The notes under the pieces: model-generated
The model's database searches: none
What the model was told of the DNA's origin: nothing
What the model saw: the letters and a program-made list of their open reading frames with translations, nothing else
Position numbers and translations under genes: made by a program
Shown: positions 8,648 to 18,200 of the stretch, piece by piece
Layout: each line of letters starts with the position of its first letter
How positions within the stretch are numbered: the first letter of the stretch is position 1
Source: Alkalihalobacillus sp047302405
GTDB lineage: Bacteria > Bacillota > Bacilli > Bacillales > Bacillaceae_D
Direction of reading: 5' to 3'
DNA length: 64,000 nt
Assembly (NCBI RefSeq): GCF_047302405.1
Contig: NZ_CP154853.1
Location: 1,674,001 to 1,738,000, forward strand

Positions 8648-9235
8648 ATGGAAATACTACTAATCAGACATGGGGAATCAGAAGCAGATATACTAAATGT
8701 ACATGAGGGAAGTGCCGATTTCCCATTGACTGAAAATGGAATTAATCAAGCGGAAAAGATGGCAAACCGAGTAAAACAAGAGTTCTCACCAGATTTCATT
8801 TGGTCAAGTACCATGATAAGGGCTAAACAAACAGCTGAAATATTAGCTAATGTTATTAGCTGTCCAATAGAATTTACCGCAGAGCTCCGAGAACATGACA
8901 ACGGAAACATAGCCGGAAAACCTCTAGACGAAGTCCCATTTCCTTCTTGGTTGTTACCACATGACAAATGGGGAGAATACGGAGAATCAAAAATCGAGTT
9001 TAGAGCTAGAGGAGAACATATTCTATCTTATATCCTAAAAAATAGTAATCAATACAAAAGAATAGCTATTGTAACTCATGGGGGAATGATCTCAAGATTA
9101 ATTGAAAGTTTTCTTCAATTACCTGTAAATCATAATATATTCTTCAAAACAGGGGATACTGGAATTCATCTCCTTGAATATAGCGAACAATACAAATTCA
9201 TAAAATTCACAAATAGTGTTACTCATTTAAATTAA
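8648..9235 (+). CDS. Histidine phosphatase family protein (phosphoglycerate mutase-like)
   Basis: A 195-residue branch-1 histidine phosphatase. The catalytic signature LIRHGESEAD is at residues 5-14 (phospho-His in RHG), the second acid motif is ELREHDNGNIAGK near 80, and the second catalytic His lies in VTHGGMISR near 143. AGGGGG sits 9 nt before the ATG. Such proteins act on varied phosphate esters; nothing here tells which. It stands alone between a truncated NUDIX gene and a broken YCII-like gene. Confidence 0.88.
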   Translation: MEILLIRHGESEADILNVHEGSADFPLTENGINQAEKMANRVKQEFSPDFIWSSTMIRAKQTAEILANVISCPIEFTAELREHDNGNIAGKPLDEVPFPSWLLPHDKWGEYGESKIEFRARGEHILSYILKNSNQYKRIAIVTHGGMISRLIESFLQLPVNHNIFFKTGDTGIHLLEYSEQYKFIKFTNSVTHLN

Positions 9236-9287
9236 GTTACCTTACAAAGAAACAAGTAGGAAAGCTGAGAAGGACATATCACTCAAT

Positions 9288-9318
9288 AAAGGTAACACGA
9301 TGTAATTATGTTACCTTT
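9288..9318. terminator. Hairpin after the histidine phosphatase gene
   Basis: AAAGGTAACA and TGTTACCTTT form a perfect 10-bp stem around an 11-nt loop. The T-run is weak, so termination is probable but not sure. Confidence 0.5.
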
Positions 9319-9349
9319 ATAATGTTGTTATATTAGCCTCCAGCTGCTA

Positions 9350-9425
9350 GCCACCAGGTTCGACAGGAACAGCTACAAGTTCTGGGTATATCTGTATTTT
9401 TAAATTTGCAGGTGGACCTGGTGTT
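9350..9425 (-). pseudogene. Possible short coding remnant
   Basis: On the minus strand one frame reads TPGPPANLKIQIYP then ELVAVPVEPGG and stops at a TAG. The base composition is protein-like, but there is a stop directly upstream and no start codon or ribosome site. I do not recognise the parent protein; it may be the tail of a lost gene. Confidence 0.25.
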
Positions 9426-9456
9426 TAATTCCTATACCGTAAATTAATAATTAAAC

Positions 9457-9499
9457 TAAAAGCCTATTTCCTTAACGTACAGGAAATAGGCTTTTTTCA
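9457..9499 (+). terminator. Strong hairpin terminator
   Basis: AAAAGCCTATTTCC and GGAAATAGGCTTTT form a perfect stem around a short loop, followed by TT. Confidence 0.8.
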
Positions 9500-9502
9500 A
9501 GG

Positions 9503-9812
9503 GGAGATAATTGGTTAGAAAATATAAGGTTACCTGATCAGCCCCATATGCCTGAACATGCTGTTTACGTACAAAAACGATTCAATCAAGGTGATGTCAT
9601 ATTTGCAGGTCCATTTGGATGTTGATAACGAAGACAGTCTGATTACCTTCATACAAAATGATCCGGCCGTGAGAAATAACATTTTTAAGTTTCAATATAA
9701 AAAATGGGGTCAACTCATGAGTAAATTTGAAAATATAAATCCGAATTTTGACCAAGGCTATATAGATTATAAACGTGAGATTCAAGCTAAGCACAATATT
9801 CCTCACGTATAA
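9503..9812 (+). pseudogene. YCII/YciI-like protein, frameshifted and lacking its start
   Basis: Two overlapping frames together give one YciI-like protein. The first reads NWLENIRLPDQPHM, then PEHAVYVQKRFNQGDVIFAGP, and hits a stop at about 9620. The second, entered near 9610, reads DVDNEDSLITFIQND and runs to 9812. One frame change near 9612-9620 explains the break. There is no start codon upstream, because the frame begins right after the terminator at 9499. The 84-codon open frame 9558-9812 is only its back half. YCII-domain proteins are small putative dehydrogenase-like or lactonase-like proteins of mostly unknown function. Confidence 0.6.
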
Positions 9813-9828
9813 AAACTAAGATCATATG

Positions 9829-10416
9829 TTATTTCGTTTGTTTTAACCCTTCGAAATAGACATCCAGCACACGCATCGCTTCATCAAGTGAATCGCTGGA
9901 ACCATGCTCAGCAATCCATAAGGCACTTTCATTCATAGCTCCTGATAAAGAGTGGGCTAGTGATTCTACTGAAAGAGACGAAAAACAACCGTTCTTCTGC
10001 ATTTGTTCAAGCTGACTGTATAGAAGGCTCATGGAGTGGTTGGCATCTAATTGTCGCCAATGACTCCAACCAATGACCGCAGGACCATCAATGAGAATAA
10101 TTTGTTTATGATCAGGATCAACGGCAGATGTGATAAACGTTCTACATCCAAGAGATAGCTGTTCCCATTGATCTGAACTCATGCTTGCCTGTTGCTTGAT
10201 ATTTTGAGCAATTTTCTTTTGAATGGATTCAACAGCAGCGTAGAAAATTCCCTTTTTATTTTTATAATGATGATATAATGCCCCTCGTGTCAAAGCTGAA
10301 TCATTCACAATATCTTCAAGTGCTGTTTTGGCATACCCATGTTTTGCAAAATGTCGTTTCGCCGTGTGGAGGAGTAATTGTGCAGTTTCCTCCGCTTCTG
10401 CTTTTGTCTTCTTCAT
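9829..10416 (-). CDS. TetR family transcriptional regulator
   Basis: A 195-residue repressor. The N-terminal TetR HTH lies at about residues 10-55, with ALEDIVNDSALTRGALYHHY-type text as the recognition region; the C-terminal part is the ligand/dimer domain. It is last in a three-gene operon (VOC, alkylation repair, TetR), with 3 bp between the previous stop and its ATG, so translation is probably coupled. It likely represses the operon through the 21-bp palindrome at 11655-11675. The inducer is unknown. Confidence 0.9.
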   Translation of the reverse strand: MKKTKAEAEETAQLLLHTAKRHFAKHGYAKTALEDIVNDSALTRGALYHHYKNKKGIFYAAVESIQKKIAQNIKQQASMSSDQWEQLSLGCRTFITSAVDPDHKQIILIDGPAVIGWSHWRQLDANHSMSLLYSQLEQMQKNGCFSSLSVESLAHSLSGAMNESALWIAEHGSSDSLDEAMRVLDVYFEGLKQTK

Positions 10417-10419
10417 TTG

Positions 10420-11205
10420 TTATTCACCAACCCTCTGCATAAATTTAAGAGCATTATTGTCATTGGCTTTTATCAATGACCGTAGTCCATGCCTCAAGGT
10501 CCAATTAATCTTGCTCCCATGCAGTTTATGCATCTTTTTCATCCATTCAATTGTTTCCTCTTTATACATTTTTGATAAGTCATTCAAGTGGTTTCCAACA
10601 GATTTTTGAACATATTTGGAGTGATCGTTGATTAATGGCTCGAGTAAAGAAAGGTTCACAAACGGATCACTACTGAGCACATTGATTCGTTTTGCCCAAG
10701 GCAGGCGAGGACGAGTTCCCTCACTAACAAGTCGACGGACGTGTGCATTCTCATCGTGTGCCCATACACTTAGTTTCTCTAATACTGGACGTTCATAACG
10801 TAGTAAAAAAGGGCGAATTGCATATTCGGACGTATGACGTTTCGTTATTTCATACAAAACGTACATCGACTCTTCAAAGTCATTCAGTCCATACACTTCG
10901 ACATAATACGCAATTGGCATTAAAAAATAACCATTGGTGAACATTCCTTTTTCCGTTTCGTTTTCTGGACCAAGAATTTGTTTCAATATCCTTATTGCAT
11001 CAATATAAGGCAAGGAGAGGGCTCGATGCAATTCTTTAGAGATGACAGCTACCCTATCTTTCAGTTCCAATCCTTCGACTAAATCATTCACTCTTTCTAT
11101 AAAAGAATCACGAGCAAATCCTGAATACACAGGAGAGATTTGCTCCGCGAGAAATTGTGCTAAATCAGCATCAAAGTAGTTTTTTAAAGGAGTGTAACTG
11201 CTCAT
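10420..11205 (-). CDS. DNA alkylation repair protein, HEAT-repeat type (AlkC/AlkD-like)
   Basis: A 261-residue all-helical protein resembling the AlkC/AlkD group of DNA glycosylases, which remove N3- and N7-alkylated purines through HEAT-like repeats. Typical text: WAHDENAHVRRLVSEGTRPR and LINDHSKYVQKSVGNHLND, where helical repeats end with conserved Arg/Asn. Its ATG overlaps the stop of the VOC gene in ATGA (11202-11205), so the two are coupled. Closeness to AlkC rather than AlkD is by general resemblance only; no assay-relevant residue was assigned. Confidence 0.8.
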   Translation of the reverse strand: MSSYTPLKNYFDADLAQFLAEQISPVYSGFARDSFIERVNDLVEGLELKDRVAVISKELHRALSLPYIDAIRILKQILGPENETEKGMFTNGYFLMPIAYYVEVYGLNDFEESMYVLYEITKRHTSEYAIRPFLLRYERPVLEKLSVWAHDENAHVRRLVSEGTRPRLPWAKRINVLSSDPFVNLSLLEPLINDHSKYVQKSVGNHLNDLSKMYKEETIEWMKKMHKLHGSKINWTLRHGLRSLIKANDNNALKFMQRVGE

Positions 11206-11618
11206 GACAGTGTATTCTTAAAATGTTTTTGGAATTCAATGGATGGTGGGATTTCTTGAATGACATCGATTAGTATTCCGTTCGGGTCAGAGGTAATGAA
11301 ATGACGCTGACCGAAATCTTCATCCCGTATATCGAGTACGATGGGCAAATATTGCTCATGAATTAAGCGCTGGTAAAGAACATCAACGTCTTTAACTTCA
11401 AGATTCAAAATCAGACCACTCGTAACCTTTTGCCGAATGTCCATTGGCACTGTCTGATGACAGTTATGAAGCACGGCTAGCTCAAAAGAATCCAACTTCA
11501 AGCTCACATACCAATCAATTTCAAACACAGCTTCAAACTTAAAGTGATCCTTATAAAAATCTACAGTTCGAGATACATCATCGGTAAGAATTACAGGGTA
11601 GAATCCAGTCACGGCCAT
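11202..11618 (-). CDS. VOC family protein (glyoxalase/bleomycin-resistance fold)
   Basis: A 138-residue single VOC protein with two beta-alpha-beta-beta-beta modules: GFYPVILTDDVSRTVDFYKD at the front and FITSDPNGILIDVIQ near the end. The function within the superfamily (metal-dependent lyase, dioxygenase or antibiotic binding) is not decidable. The frame opens at a GTG (11627), but AAAGGAG is correctly spaced only for the ATG at 11618. First gene of the VOC / alkylation-repair / TetR operon. Confidence 0.85.
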   Translation of the reverse strand: MAVTGFYPVILTDDVSRTVDFYKDHFKFEAVFEIDWYVSLKLDSFELAVLHNCHQTVPMDIRQKVTSGLILNLEVKDVDVLYQRLIHEQYLPIVLDIRDEDFGQRHFITSDPNGILIDVIQEIPPSIEFQKHFKNTLS

Positions 11619-11654
11619 TAAAATCACACTCCTTTATCTTGTTTCTTGATTTTA

Positions 11655-11675
11655 ACATACGTACAGTATGTATGT
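11655..11675. promoter_or_regulatory. Palindromic operator, probably for the TetR protein
   Basis: ACATACGTAC-A-GTATGTATGT is an inverted repeat with 9 of 10 matching positions around one central base, 37 bp upstream of the VOC start codon. Its length and form are typical of TetR-family operators, and the operon ends with a TetR gene. Confidence 0.7.
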
Positions 11676-11900
11676 AAATTACTTGAAAGAAAAGAAAGTT
11701 TAATGCAAGTAAACAAATCCAAGTACCCACATCTGATATTTCAACAAGAAAAAGCAGAGGGGTTTTCCAAGTCATGAGTACCACTTCTATAAATAAGATT
11801 TTCTATCGACTGATTGGAATTTCTGAAAAAACAGCACTTAAGATATCCACTCTTTACACAAAATAATACTAAAATCTAAAAAAAATACAAACGCCCTTTT

Positions 11901-11914
11901 TGAAAGCGAATACA
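11901..11914 (+). promoter_or_regulatory. Catabolite-responsive element (cre)
   Basis: TGAAAGCGAATACA agrees with the CcpA consensus TGWAANCGNTNWCA at all but one fixed position. It lies about 120 bp before the sugar-binding lipoprotein gene, so glucose repression of the galactoside operon is expected. Confidence 0.65.
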
Positions 11915-11985
11915 ATCACCAAAGATAATCCAAATTTTATTAAAAATTGTCCTAACTGATAAAAGTGGACGGGTGATAAGATAAA

Positions 11986-12010
11986 TTTGTAAGAAGAAAG
12001 TGCTTACAAA
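11986..12010 (+). promoter_or_regulatory. Inverted repeat upstream of the galactoside operon
   Basis: TTTGTAAG and CTTACAAA form perfect 8-bp arms with a 9-nt gap, ending 23 bp before the ATG. It could be an operator for a sugar regulator or a leader hairpin. No local LacI/AraC gene is adjacent to claim it. Confidence 0.45.
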
Positions 12011-12033
12011 AGAAAAGACAAGGGGGAACTACA

Positions 12034-13320
12034 ATGAAGAAAATGTTAGCTTTTCTATTAGTCAGTTTTTTACTATTATCAGCTTGTTCATCTGGTGGAG
12101 CAGATGAATCGGTAGAAGGTTCTACGGAGGCGGACGAAATTACTGTTTGGACTTGGGATCCTAATTTTAATATTAAAGCAATGGAAATAGCCAAAGAGTA
12201 TTATGCAAGTGAAAATCCAGATCTAACTGTTACAGTTATTGAAAACGCACAAGATGACATTATTCAAAAATTAAATACATCATTAAGTTCAGGAACTACA
12301 AGAGGTCTTCCAAACATTGTGTTAATAGAAGATTATCGTGCTCAAAGTTTCTTGCAAGCGTACCCAGATTCCTTTCATGAAATTACTGGTACATTTAATG
12401 TAGAAGATTTTGCTCCATACAAACTGGCGCCAACAAGTATCGAGAATAAAAACTTTGGTTTGCCATTTGATACGGGAGTTGCGGGACTGTATGTGCGCAC
12501 AGATTATTTAGAAGAAGCTGGATACACAGTTGAGGATATAACCAATATTGATTGGGATACATTCATTGAAATTGGCAAGGACGTGAAAGAAGCAACTGGA
12601 AAGGCGATGCTAACGCTCGATCCAAATGATTTAGGCCAAATTCGGATGATGATTCAGTCAAGTGGTTCTTGGTATGTGGAAGAAGATGGTGTTACACCTT
12701 ACTTAGCTGACAACGAAGCACTTCAGAAGGCTTTTGAAGTATATAAAGCAATTTTAGATGCAGATATTGTGAAACCGGTATCAGATTGGAGTCAGTTTTT
12801 AGCTGAATTTAATAATGGTAGTGTCGCATCCGTTCCAACGGGCAACTGGATTACCGCGTCAATTAAAGCGGAAGATTCACAATCAGGTGATTGGGCCGTC
12901 GTTCCATTTCCAACTCTTCCGGGTATTGAAGGAGCTGTAAATGCTTCTAACTTGGGAGGAAGTTCTTGGTATGTCCTTGATGTGGAAGGGAAAGAAAGTG
13001 CCGTAAATTTTTTAGCGAAAACATTCGGTTCAAATACTGACTTATATCAAAATCTAGTGACCGAAATTGGAGCAATTGGTACGTATATGCCAGCAACAGA
13101 AGGTGATGCTTATCAAGCAGAAGATGAGTATTTTGGAGGTCAAACGATTGTTTCCGATTTCTCTACATGGACGGAACAAATTCCACAAGTAAATTATGGC
13201 TTGCATACGTATGCGATTGAAGACATCTTAGTTGTTGAGATGCAAAACTACTTAAAAGGTAAAAGTGTAGAAGATGCATTATTAGACGCTCAGAAGCAAG
13301 CAGAGGTTCAAGTACAGTAA
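12034..13320 (+). CDS. Sugar ABC transporter substrate-binding lipoprotein
   Basis: Extracellular solute-binding protein of family 1 (428 residues). A lipoprotein signal peptide with lipobox LSAC (Cys near residue 18) anchors it to the membrane. The mature part has the two-lobed architecture of MalE-type proteins (EITVWTWDPNFN at the start, YYASENPDLTVTVIENAQDD). GGGGGAAC precedes the ATG. It is the first gene of an operon with two permeases, a beta- and an alpha-galactosidase, so the ligand is probably a galactoside oligosaccharide (inference). No ATPase gene is present; a shared MsmX-like ATPase would be needed. Confidence 0.92.
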   Translation: MKKMLAFLLVSFLLLSACSSGGADESVEGSTEADEITVWTWDPNFNIKAMEIAKEYYASENPDLTVTVIENAQDDIIQKLNTSLSSGTTRGLPNIVLIEDYRAQSFLQAYPDSFHEITGTFNVEDFAPYKLAPTSIENKNFGLPFDTGVAGLYVRTDYLEEAGYTVEDITNIDWDTFIEIGKDVKEATGKAMLTLDPNDLGQIRMMIQSSGSWYVEEDGVTPYLADNEALQKAFEVYKAILDADIVKPVSDWSQFLAEFNNGSVASVPTGNWITASIKAEDSQSGDWAVVPFPTLPGIEGAVNASNLGGSSWYVLDVEGKESAVNFLAKTFGSNTDLYQNLVTEIGAIGTYMPATEGDAYQAEDEYFGGQTIVSDFSTWTEQIPQVNYGLHTYAIEDILVVEMQNYLKGKSVEDALLDAQKQAEVQVQ

Positions 13321-13342
13321 CGATATTAAATACTCTTAATTG

Positions 13343-13398
13343 GGTGCCTCTAGAACTCTCAACTATCTACAAATTTAGTCGAGTTTTTTGGGGCATCT
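13343..13398 (+). terminator. Intercistronic hairpin between lipoprotein and permease
   Basis: TGCCTCTAGAACTC and GAGTTTTTTGGGGCA can pair imperfectly. A leaky hairpin here would lower permease relative to binding protein, as is common in such operons. Confidence 0.4.
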
Positions 13399-13423
13399 AT
13401 TTTTTTAGTAAGGAGTGAGAGAG

Positions 13424-14353
13424 ATGATTTCAAAGAAGCCAAACATAGAACGTCCTTTTCTTAAACTTAAGTCGAAAAAAGGTGTTCAGTCTAAAGCGGC
13501 ATTTGCTGGTTGGGGATTTATTGGTTTAGCTACATTTATGATTTGTTGGTTTTATTTTTATCCAATGATACAAGCACTCATCCTTTCTTTTCAAACAGGG
13601 AGTGGCAATAATTTAACCTTTGTAGGTTTGGATAACTATAAACGATTACTACAAGACCCGACATTTAAAGTAGCGGTTTTTAATACCGTCATTTATTTGA
13701 TTATTCAAGTACCATTAATGATTTTATTAGCACTTGTTTTTTCCGTTATGCTCAATGAAAAAACTTTGAAATTTAAAGGATTTTTCAGAACAGCTATCTT
13801 TTTACCAGCTGTAACATCACTAGTTGCCTATTCCGTTGTGTTTAAATATTTATTTGGGGCAGACGGTATGATTAATATGATGCTTTTAAAGACATCGATT
13901 ATTTCAGCACCAATTGAATGGCTTACTGATCCTTTTTGGGCAAAGATAGCGATTATCATTGCGATTACTTGGAGATGGACAGGTTATAATATGATCTTTT
14001 ATCTATCCTCTTTACAAAATATTGACCCTTCTATTTATGAGGCGGCGAAAATTGATGGGGCAACACCTATTCAACAATTTTTTAAAATAACCGTTCCATT
14101 ATTAAAACCGATTATTTTGTTTACTTCTATTATGTCCACCATTGGAACACTCCAATTATTTGATGAAGTAATGAATATTACAGGTGGAGGACCAGGTAAT
14201 TCAACTCTAACAATTTCTCAATATATTTATAATCTTTCCTTTAAGTACACACCAGATTTTGGATATGCAGCAACGGTTTCTTATGCAATCCTTATCATGA
14301 TTGTCTTTTTCTCGATAATTCAGTTTAAAGTGGCAGGTGATAAAAATGAGTAA
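13424..14353 (+). CDS. Sugar ABC transporter permease (MalF/UgpA type)
   Basis: Inner-membrane permease with six predicted helices. The EAA loop that contacts the ATPase is EAAKIDGATPIQQFFKITVP. The first open codon is GTG at 13415, but AGGAG at 13411-13415 fits the ATG at 13424 (8-nt spacing). It forms the channel with the next gene, whose start it overlaps by 8 bp. Confidence 0.92.
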   Translation: MISKKPNIERPFLKLKSKKGVQSKAAFAGWGFIGLATFMICWFYFYPMIQALILSFQTGSGNNLTFVGLDNYKRLLQDPTFKVAVFNTVIYLIIQVPLMILLALVFSVMLNEKTLKFKGFFRTAIFLPAVTSLVAYSVVFKYLFGADGMINMMLLKTSIISAPIEWLTDPFWAKIAIIIAITWRWTGYNMIFYLSSLQNIDPSIYEAAKIDGATPIQQFFKITVPLLKPIILFTSIMSTIGTLQLFDEVMNITGGGPGNSTLTISQYIYNLSFKYTPDFGYAATVSYAILIMIVFFSIIQFKVAGDKNE

Positions 14354-15170
14354 AGTCAATCGGATCATTTGTTATGTGATCTTAAGTATCGCAACCATTA
14401 TTTCCGTTTTTCCGTTTTTATGGATGGTTATTAGTGCAACAAATAAATCTGTTGATGTCACAAGAGGTACGTTTTTACCAGGGACGCATTTAATTGAGAA
14501 CTTTCGTCATTTATTAAGTACCGTTGACTTAGTTCCAGCCCTTATAAATTCGGCTAAAATCTCTGTATCTACTACAGTGTTAGCCTTGTTAATCGGTTCG
14601 TTAGCTGGATACGGATTTGAAATTTATAAAAGTAAAGCGAAGGATATTGTGTTTAATATTTTGTTGCTTTCGATGATGATTCCTTTCGCTGCCCTGATGG
14701 TACCACTATTTAGAATGTTTGGCTCCATTTCTCAGACGGCTCCATTTATGGGAATTGATACATTAACAGCTGTCGTTTTACCGACGATAACAACGGCTTT
14801 TCTCATCTTTTTCTTTCGGCAAAGTACTAAAATGTTTCCAAAAGAGATACTAGAGGCAGGAAGAATGGATGGGGTAAGTGAACTTGGACTCTTTTTCAAA
14901 ATTTATATCCCTACAATGAAAACAACGTATGCCGCAGCGGCTATTATTACGTTTATGGCCAGCTGGAATAACTATTTATGGCCGTTAGTCGTGTTACAAT
15001 CACCAGAAAATCAAACATTACCTTTACTTATTTCTAATTTAGGTTCAAGTTATACACCAGACTATGGCGTTATAATGTTAGCCATTGTCATTGCTACTTT
15101 ACCTGCAGCAATCATCTTCTTTTTAATGCAAAAACATTTTGTTGAAGGAATGATGGGTTCTGTGAAATAA
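14346..15170 (+). CDS. Sugar ABC transporter permease (MalG/UgpE type)
   Basis: Second channel subunit, 274 residues and six predicted helices, with the EAA loop EAGRMDGVSELGLFFKIYIP. AGGTGA inside the end of the previous gene serves the ATG at 14346; the genes overlap by 8 bp, so expression is coupled. The frame could also open at GTG 14337, which has no ribosome site. A 54-bp gap separates it from the beta-galactosidase. Confidence 0.92.
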   Translation: MSKVNRIICYVILSIATIISVFPFLWMVISATNKSVDVTRGTFLPGTHLIENFRHLLSTVDLVPALINSAKISVSTTVLALLIGSLAGYGFEIYKSKAKDIVFNILLLSMMIPFAALMVPLFRMFGSISQTAPFMGIDTLTAVVLPTITTAFLIFFFRQSTKMFPKEILEAGRMDGVSELGLFFKIYIPTMKTTYAAAAIITFMASWNNYLWPLVVLQSPENQTLPLLISNLGSSYTPDYGVIMLAIVIATLPAAIIFFLMQKHFVEGMMGSVK

Positions 15171-15224
15171 GGAAAGAGCAAAAGATAATTCATCATTGAT
15201 TTGTTAAAGAAGGAGTGTATAAAA

Positions 15225-18200
15225 ATGATGTCAATAAAACCAACGATAAATTGGTTATCAGATCCATCTGTGTTTGCCGTGAATCGAATCCCTGCCCATT
15301 CGGATCATTTGTATTATAAGACAATGGAAGAAGCGAAAGTAAAAGCAGCTATGAATATGCGTTTTTCATTAAATGGAAATTGGAAATTTAGTTATTCAAA
15401 AAATGCCGCACTTAGACCAGAAAAATTCTATGAGGAAGACTTTGATTGTACGAGTTGGAGTCATATTAAAGTACCAGGACATATTCAATTACAGGGATAT
15501 GGAAGTCCACAATATGTCAATACGATGTACCCGTGGGATGGGCTTCATGACATTCGTCCTCCACATATACCAACCGATCATAATCCAGTTGGTAACTATG
15601 TAAAATATTTTACGGTTCCTAGCCAAATGAAGAAAAAACCGGTCTATATCTCTTTTCAAGGAGTAGAATCAGCTTTCTTTGTTTGGTTGAATGGGGAATT
15701 TGTCGGGTATAGTGAAGACTCCTTTACACCAGCTGAATTTGAGCTGACTCCTTATCTAAAAGAAGGAGACAACAAGCTCTCTGTTGAGGTTTATCAACGT
15801 AGTACAGGTTCTTGGTTAGAGGACCAAGATTTCTGGAGATTTTCAGGTATTTTTAGAGAGGTCTATCTTTATACCGTTCCAGCTCTTCATGTTCAAGATC
15901 TTCATGTTCGAGCTGATTTAGATCAGTCTTTGACGTTAGGGGAACTCCAAATTGACCTTAATTTTTTAAACGCTTTTGATAGAGACATTTCCTTACAATT
16001 TGAATTATATGATGCTGAGCAAAAACTTATATTAACTCAAAAGGGGGATTTTATAGACAAAAATCATTCCTTTTTGATGACCTTAAAGGAACCTCATTTA
16101 TGGAGTGCAGAAAATCCGTATTTATATAAACTCTATATTCAAGTATTTAATGAATCTGGTGAACTAGTAGAGGTCATTCCACAAAGTGTCGGATTTAGAA
16201 GATTTGAACTCGTTGATAAAATGATGCTGATCAATGGGAAACGAATCGTATTTAATGGAGTGAATCGCCATGAATTTAATTGTCGAACTGGTCGTGCGAT
16301 TACGAAGGAAGATATGATTTGGGATATTAAAAACTTAAAACAAAATAATATTAATGCTGTGAGAACGGCCCATTACCCTAACCAAACCCTATGGTATGAG
16401 CTTTGTGATGAATATGGGCTTTATGTGATGGATGAAATGAATTTAGAGACTCATGGATCATGGCAGAAAATGGGGGCCGTTGAACCTTCATGGAATATTC
16501 CTGGTAATCTTCCAGAATGGCATGATATTGTGTTGGATCGTGCCGTTTCCATGTTTGAAAGAGATAAAAATCATCCCTCTATTTTAATCTGGTCATGTGG
16601 AAATGAATCGTATGCAGGTGAAGTGATTTTAAGTGTTTCAAAGTATTTTAAACAGGTTGATCCAAGTCGTCTTGTTCATTATGAAGGCGTCTTCCACAAT
16701 CGTGAATTTGATGAAACGAGTGACATGGAAAGTCGAATGTATGCGAAACCAAAGGATATTGAAAAATATTTGAATGAAGACCCCCAAAAACCTTTTATAA
16801 GTTGTGAATATATGCATGCGATGGGGAATTCACTAGGCGGTATGGATAAATATATGGAACTGGTAGATAAGTATCCTATGTACCAAGGTGGCTTCATTTG
16901 GGACTATATCGATCAAGCACTTATAAAGAAAGATCGATATGGCCAAGAGTTTTTAGCCTATGGTGGAGATTTTGGCGATCGACCAACCGATTATGAATTT
17001 TGTACAAATGGTATCGTTTACGCAAACCGTGAATTATCGGCTAAAATGCAAGAAGTCAAATTTTTATATCAGCCGATCAAATTGCTCCCTGATCAAACAG
17101 GAGTAACGATTGTGAATGATCTTTTATTCACGAATACATTTATTTATGATTTTGAGTATATATTGTATCGCGAAGGGTTAGAAATTTACCGTCATAACCT
17201 TTTGGTTTCTGTCCCTCCTTTAACAGAAGGGAGACAAGAGTTTAATTGGCCATCTGAGATAATGGATGAATCAGGTGAATATAACATCCTAGTCTCTTTA
17301 CGTTTAAAGAATGAAACAAAATGGGCCGCAGTTCAACATGAAATAGCCTTTGGTCAATTTATTTTTACGGTGGACCAAAAGCTAAGTGAGCCACCAATGG
17401 AACAAAACAATCCGTTACGTCTCATAGAAGGAGATGTCAATATCGGAGTACATGGAAGAGACTTCTCTGCTATTTTCTCTAAACAAGTAGGGAGTTTAAT
17501 TTCGCTAAATTATGCAGGGAAAGAAATGATCGAGCAACCTCCTAGTCCGCTATTTTGGAGGGCGACAACTGATAATGACCGAGGATATGCCCAAACTTAT
17601 CATTCAGGAGCTTGGTTAACCGCTAGCCTTAACCGTAAATGTGTAGGGGTCAATATACAGGAAGAACCAAATGGTATAAAAGTCGCTTTCTTATATCAAT
17701 TATCAATTAATAGCGATATTGAAGTGAAAGTGGAGTACACCGTTAGACAGGATGGGAAAGTGAAAGTGAAATTCAACTACCGTGGTGCGGATCATTTACC
17801 GCAAATGCCTATCTATTCCTTATCATTCAAAACATCTGCCGATTACAATCAATTAGAGTGGTATGCGAAAGGACCAGAAGAAAATTATTCTGACCGAAGT
17901 AATGGTGCTAGATTAGGCCGCTTTAAAACGCAAGTTGGCGAGAATATTACTGGTTATGTAAGACCACAAGAATCAGACAATCGTACAGATGTTCGGTGGG
18001 TGGAGCTAACGAACGAAGAAGGGGAAGGAATAAAAATCGCATCGACTGGCGAGCCATTAGAGTGCAACTTCTCTCCTTATACAGCTTTTGAACTAGAGAA
18101 TGCTCAGCATATCTATGAACTTCCTCCTATCCATTATACCGTCATCACAGTAGCTGGGAAGCAAATGGGAGTCGGAGGAGATGATAGTTGGGGAGCACCG

